Made by a program: the position numbers and the translations under genes
Notes under the pieces: model-generated
What the model was told of the DNA's origin: nothing
What the model saw: the letters and a program-made list of their open reading frames with translations, nothing else
Databases searched by the model: none
DNA from: UBA935 sp031556725
GTDB lineage: Bacteria; Bacillota; Clostridia; Lachnospirales; Lachnospiraceae
Direction: 5' to 3'
DNA length: 64,000 nucleotides
Assembly: GCA_031556725.1 (NCBI GenBank)
Contig: JAVBSL010000010.1
Span: 124,001 to 188,000 of the forward strand
Shown here: piece after piece, positions 61,882 through 64,000 of the stretch
Layout: each line of letters begins with the position of its first letter
Numbering within the stretch: position 1 is the stretch's first letter

Positions 61882-62579
61882 ACATTCTCCTCATCTGCTG
61901 CCATCATTCTATTATATTTCATTTCCGCAATCTCCCAGTCTTCCAGTGTATCGATGTCCTGCACCTGGGTTTCCGGCAGAATCAGGGGAATCAAATTATC
62001 CACATCGGTAGTTCCGTTCTCCATAAAAGCATCGGTCCGGCAGGCATAAAACTGGCCGCAGTCATGATACATGGGTTCCAGATCCTGAGAGCGGGTCTGT
62101 AAATATTCCGGGTATTTTCTTTTGATCAATCCGTCTTCAATTACCACGCCTCGTTGGGGCGGATAGGAAAAAGGCACTACCGGCATCACCGAATCGGCAT
62201 TGGTTAACATCGCCATGACCTGCTGCAGCTTCTTAGCTGTTATAAAGGGGGCTGTGGGATAAATACAACAGAAACAGTCAAATTCCATCCCTTCCTGTTT
62301 ATAGGCTAAGAGAACTTCTTTGATAACATCGTCGGTGGAAGCATAGTCATCGGCTGTATCGGCTGAGCGCATAAAGGGCACTCTGGCTCCGGCTTTTCTG
62401 GCAATATCGGCAATCTGTTCATCGTCGGTGGAGACCATAACTTCCGTAAAAGCACCGGATTCCAGTGCCGCACGAATAGAATAGCAGATGATTGGCTGCC
62501 CGCAAAATTCTTTTATATTTTTATGGGGGATTCGCTTACTTCCTCCCCTTGCTGTAATAATTGCTACTGATTTCTTCAT
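61878..62579 (-). CDS. pseF: CMP-pseudaminic acid cytidylyltransferase (PseF)
   Basis: A 233-residue NeuA-family cytidylyltransferase. The nucleotide loop is IITARGGSKRIPHKNI (7-22), with VSTDDEQIADIA near 49-60 and CIYPTAPFI near 109-117. MYHDCGQFYACRTDAF near 169-184 is the block that marks PseF among related enzymes. It activates pseudaminic acid with CTP. Spacing is 20 bp from the ATP-grasp gene upstream and a 4-bp overlap with the decarboxylase-like gene. Neu5Ac or legionaminic acid as substrate is less likely, given PseI and PseG beside it. Confidence 0.9.
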   Translation of the reverse strand: MKKSVAIITARGGSKRIPHKNIKEFCGQPIICYSIRAALESGAFTEVMVSTDDEQIADIARKAGARVPFMRSADTADDYASTDDVIKEVLLAYKQEGMEFDCFCCIYPTAPFITAKKLQQVMAMLTNADSVMPVVPFSYPPQRGVVIEDGLIKRKYPEYLQTRSQDLEPMYHDCGQFYACRTDAFMENGTTDVDNLIPLILPETQVQDIDTLEDWEIAEMKYNRMMAADEENV

Positions 62580-62599
62580 AATTGCCTACTTCCACTATA

Positions 62600-63775
62600 T
62601 TATAATATAAGTGCAAACAACTCAAGGATTTCTTCAGCGGTACGTTGAAGTTCTTCTTCGGAAGGTGCTTCGAGGATGAAAAATCCTCTGCCCATTAGGG
62701 AATGGCCGGTGGTGACTGGCTCCAGTCTGTCTCCGGGGAGTATGTTGCATTGCCAGTGAATCAGCTTGGTTTGGTTACCGGCTTGGGCCAGTTGCTTTTC
62801 TACCGTTTCTACATTTGGTACGGAAGTAACTTTTCCGGTTATATCAAAGTAGCGAATCATCATTTTTTTGGTATTTTTAGACTGATAATTGTAGGAGCGT
62901 CCTATACGACACTTAATATACTCTTCTGCCATATCTACTCCGGTGGCTAAGGGTGTAAACAGGTTGTGAAGGTTATGACCGGAGGGTCTGGCTGACAATT
63001 CGATGATAAAAATTTCTTTTTCATTAATCATTAAGTCTGCGTGGAGCAGGCAATCTTGTAGTCCCAGTGTCTTGGTTACCTGGCTCAGATAATCCTGGAC
63101 CTGTTTTATCAAAGCAGGTTCTTCTTCCGGTATTACCGACAGGTAGCCTACGGCTTGTCTGGCGGGGGGCGGAGTTAGTAGTTTTTTACGCAGCAAAATC
63201 AATTGGAATTGGTCTTTGTCCACTGCTCCATCTACGCCATACTCTACACCGGGCACGGCTTCTTCCAGTACGTAGTCTTCCTGATTGCCGATTTCCTGCA
63301 AGGCTTGTTCCAGTTCCCGGTTATCCTGCAGGAAAAAGATGCCTCTGCTGCCTGATCCGAAACGAGGTTTCATAATTGCTGGATAAGTCAATTCTCCGCT
63401 TTCTTTTCCAGCCAGATAGCAGTGACAATTGCGCAGTCCCTGGGCATTTAATCGTATGTGAAACAAGTATTTATCGGTGCAGAGCACCGTGGCTTCTTTA
63501 CTGATACCCGGCAGGTGCAATGCATCATTTGCTGCTCCCACAGTGGTCAGTACCCGGCCAATGGGGGGGGTCAGCAGAAAATCAACCTTTTCTCTGATCA
63601 AGGTCTCAATGGTCTTAGTCTCGTCGGAAATATCAACTGCAAAACCGTGGGCTGCTGCTGTCAAACCGGGGGCTCTAGGGTTTCCGTCAAGGGCTATTAC
63701 TTCCTGTCCCAGCTCCTGCGCTATATAAATAGTATGAAGGGACTCGGTACCGGCCCCGATTACTGCTGCTTTCAT
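62600..63775 (-). CDS. ATP-grasp ligase of the pseudaminic acid cluster (copy 2)
   Basis: A 391-residue ATP-grasp protein. It starts AAVIGAGTESLHTIYIAQELG and has CTDKYLFHIRLNAQGL near 98-113, YPAIMKPRFGSGSRGIF near 131-147, EEAVPGVEYGVDGAV near 171-185 and FIIELSARPSGHNL near 255-268 (metal-binding Glu and conserved Ser/Arg). Members form amide or thioester bonds through acyl phosphates. Position directly before pseF suggests that it adds an amino acid or other acid to the nonulosonate or its precursor. The coding strand has a run of eight C at 63563-63570 (codons 69-71), a possible slippage site. It overlaps the gene upstream by 4 bp. Confidence 0.82.
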   Translation of the reverse strand: MKAAVIGAGTESLHTIYIAQELGQEVIALDGNPRAPGLTAAAHGFAVDISDETKTIETLIREKVDFLLTPPIGRVLTTVGAANDALHLPGISKEATVLCTDKYLFHIRLNAQGLRNCHCYLAGKESGELTYPAIMKPRFGSGSRGIFFLQDNRELEQALQEIGNQEDYVLEEAVPGVEYGVDGAVDKDQFQLILLRKKLLTPPPARQAVGYLSVIPEEEPALIKQVQDYLSQVTKTLGLQDCLLHADLMINEKEIFIIELSARPSGHNLHNLFTPLATGVDMAEEYIKCRIGRSYNYQSKNTKKMMIRYFDITGKVTSVPNVETVEKQLAQAGNQTKLIHWQCNILPGDRLEPVTTGHSLMGRGFFILEAPSEEELQRTAEEILELFALIL

Positions 63776-64000
63776 AACTGTTTTTTCATCCTTTTCCGCA
63801 GATTACGGTAGGTCCACAATAATTTATAGTATAGCATAAAATAAAGGGTGGACTTCATCTGCATGGCTGTCAGCTTTTTTTCTTCTGCATGAACTCTTTC
63901 CAGATAATAAGGATTGCTCATAAAATCAGGGAAGTATTCTTTCATTTCCGCTCCCAAAGTTTTTACGAAGCGATACTTGGGGTGCTTTACACCCACCATA
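63772..64000 (-). CDS. Partial CDS at the window edge, unknown C-terminal end
   Basis: The last 75 codons of a minus-strand gene that runs off the right edge; the ATG at 63999 is probably internal, not the start. The readable end is KHPKYRFVKTLGAEMKEYFP, then YYLERVHAEEKKLTAMQMKS and TLYFMLYYKLLWTYRNLRKR. It is basic, with a hydrophobic patch that could be an amphipathic membrane contact, as found at the end of some glycosyltransferases. No family assignment is possible from this piece. Its stop overlaps the ATP-grasp start by 4 bp, so it belongs to the same operon. Confidence 0.6.
   Translation of the reverse strand, partial: MVGVKHPKYRFVKTLGAEMKEYFPDFMSNPYYLERVHAEEKKLTAMQMKSTLYFMLYYKLLWTYRNLRKRMKKQL

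Noticed and set aside
58587..62579. Sialic acid (Neu5Ac) or legionaminic acid synthesis
   Set aside because: PseG is specific to the pseudaminic route, PseI and PseF motifs match that branch better, and no NeuC-type epimerase is present in the window.
1..64000. tRNA, rRNA, CRISPR arrays, transposases, phage genes
   Set aside because: I looked for these and saw none; the only repeat-like items are the short element at 38242-38398 and small local repeats.

Overview
The window is one 64 kb cell-surface polysaccharide locus of a Gram-positive anaerobe, most likely a Clostridia/Lachnospiraceae-type Bacillota. The reasons are strong GGAGG-type ribosome sites, a clostridial AgrD-type peptide gene, CotH, DUF6056, DUF6020 and DUF5672 proteins, and no Gram-negative export genes. 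Nearly every gene is on the minus strand, so the biological order runs from the right edge to the left. Most genes are separated by 0-20 bp or overlap by 4 bp (ATGA), as expected for long operons. I see no rRNA, tRNA, CRISPR array, transposase or integrase.

Right part (about 43.3-64 kb). This section makes nonulosonic acid and decorates glycans. PseF, PseI and PseG belong to the CMP-pseudaminic acid pathway; the PseB, PseC and PseH steps are not recognised here. They are interleaved with a PLP decarboxylase-like enzyme and an ATP-grasp ligase. A GT52-type sialyltransferase-like protein and a membrane-anchored CotH-family kinase follow. Next come a PglK-type ABC flippase, GtrA, an acyltransferase, three large membrane proteins that may be GT-C glycosyltransferases, an RffA/WecE-type sugar aminotransferase with a GNAT acetyltransferase, and two GtrB/ArnC-like polyprenyl-phosphate sugar synthases, one of them the only confident plus-strand gene.

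Middle part (38.2-43.2 kb). UDP-glucose dehydrogenase, a small XRE repressor with its own terminator, and a full Agr-like quorum-sensing set (LytTR regulator, GHKL kinase, AgrD peptide, AgrB protease). The set ends in a strong hairpin terminator. It is followed by a 157-bp MITE-like inverted-repeat element and a consensus promoter that opens the next operon.

Left part (0-38.2 kb). A polysaccharide assembly operon. It starts with an O-antigen ligase/polymerase-like protein, a PglF-type 4,6-dehydratase and its aminotransferase. A deleted fic remnant sits before a PglC-type priming transferase. ATP-grasp, GT4, TviB/TviC-type UDP-GalNAcA synthesis, a formyltransferase, deacetylase-like proteins, two asparagine-synthetase-type amidotransferases, many GT4/GT2/GT11 transferases, a second PglK-type flippase, a GT17-DUF6056 fusion, a Wzy-like polymerase and a second, large priming transferase follow. 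The enzyme set resembles the one Francisella uses for an O-antigen with amidated GalNAcA and an N-formyl amino sugar. I infer a repeat unit with amidated uronic acid, a 4-amino-4,6-dideoxy sugar (possibly formylated) and terminal fucose. The quorum-sensing cassette lies between the two halves and may control one or both.
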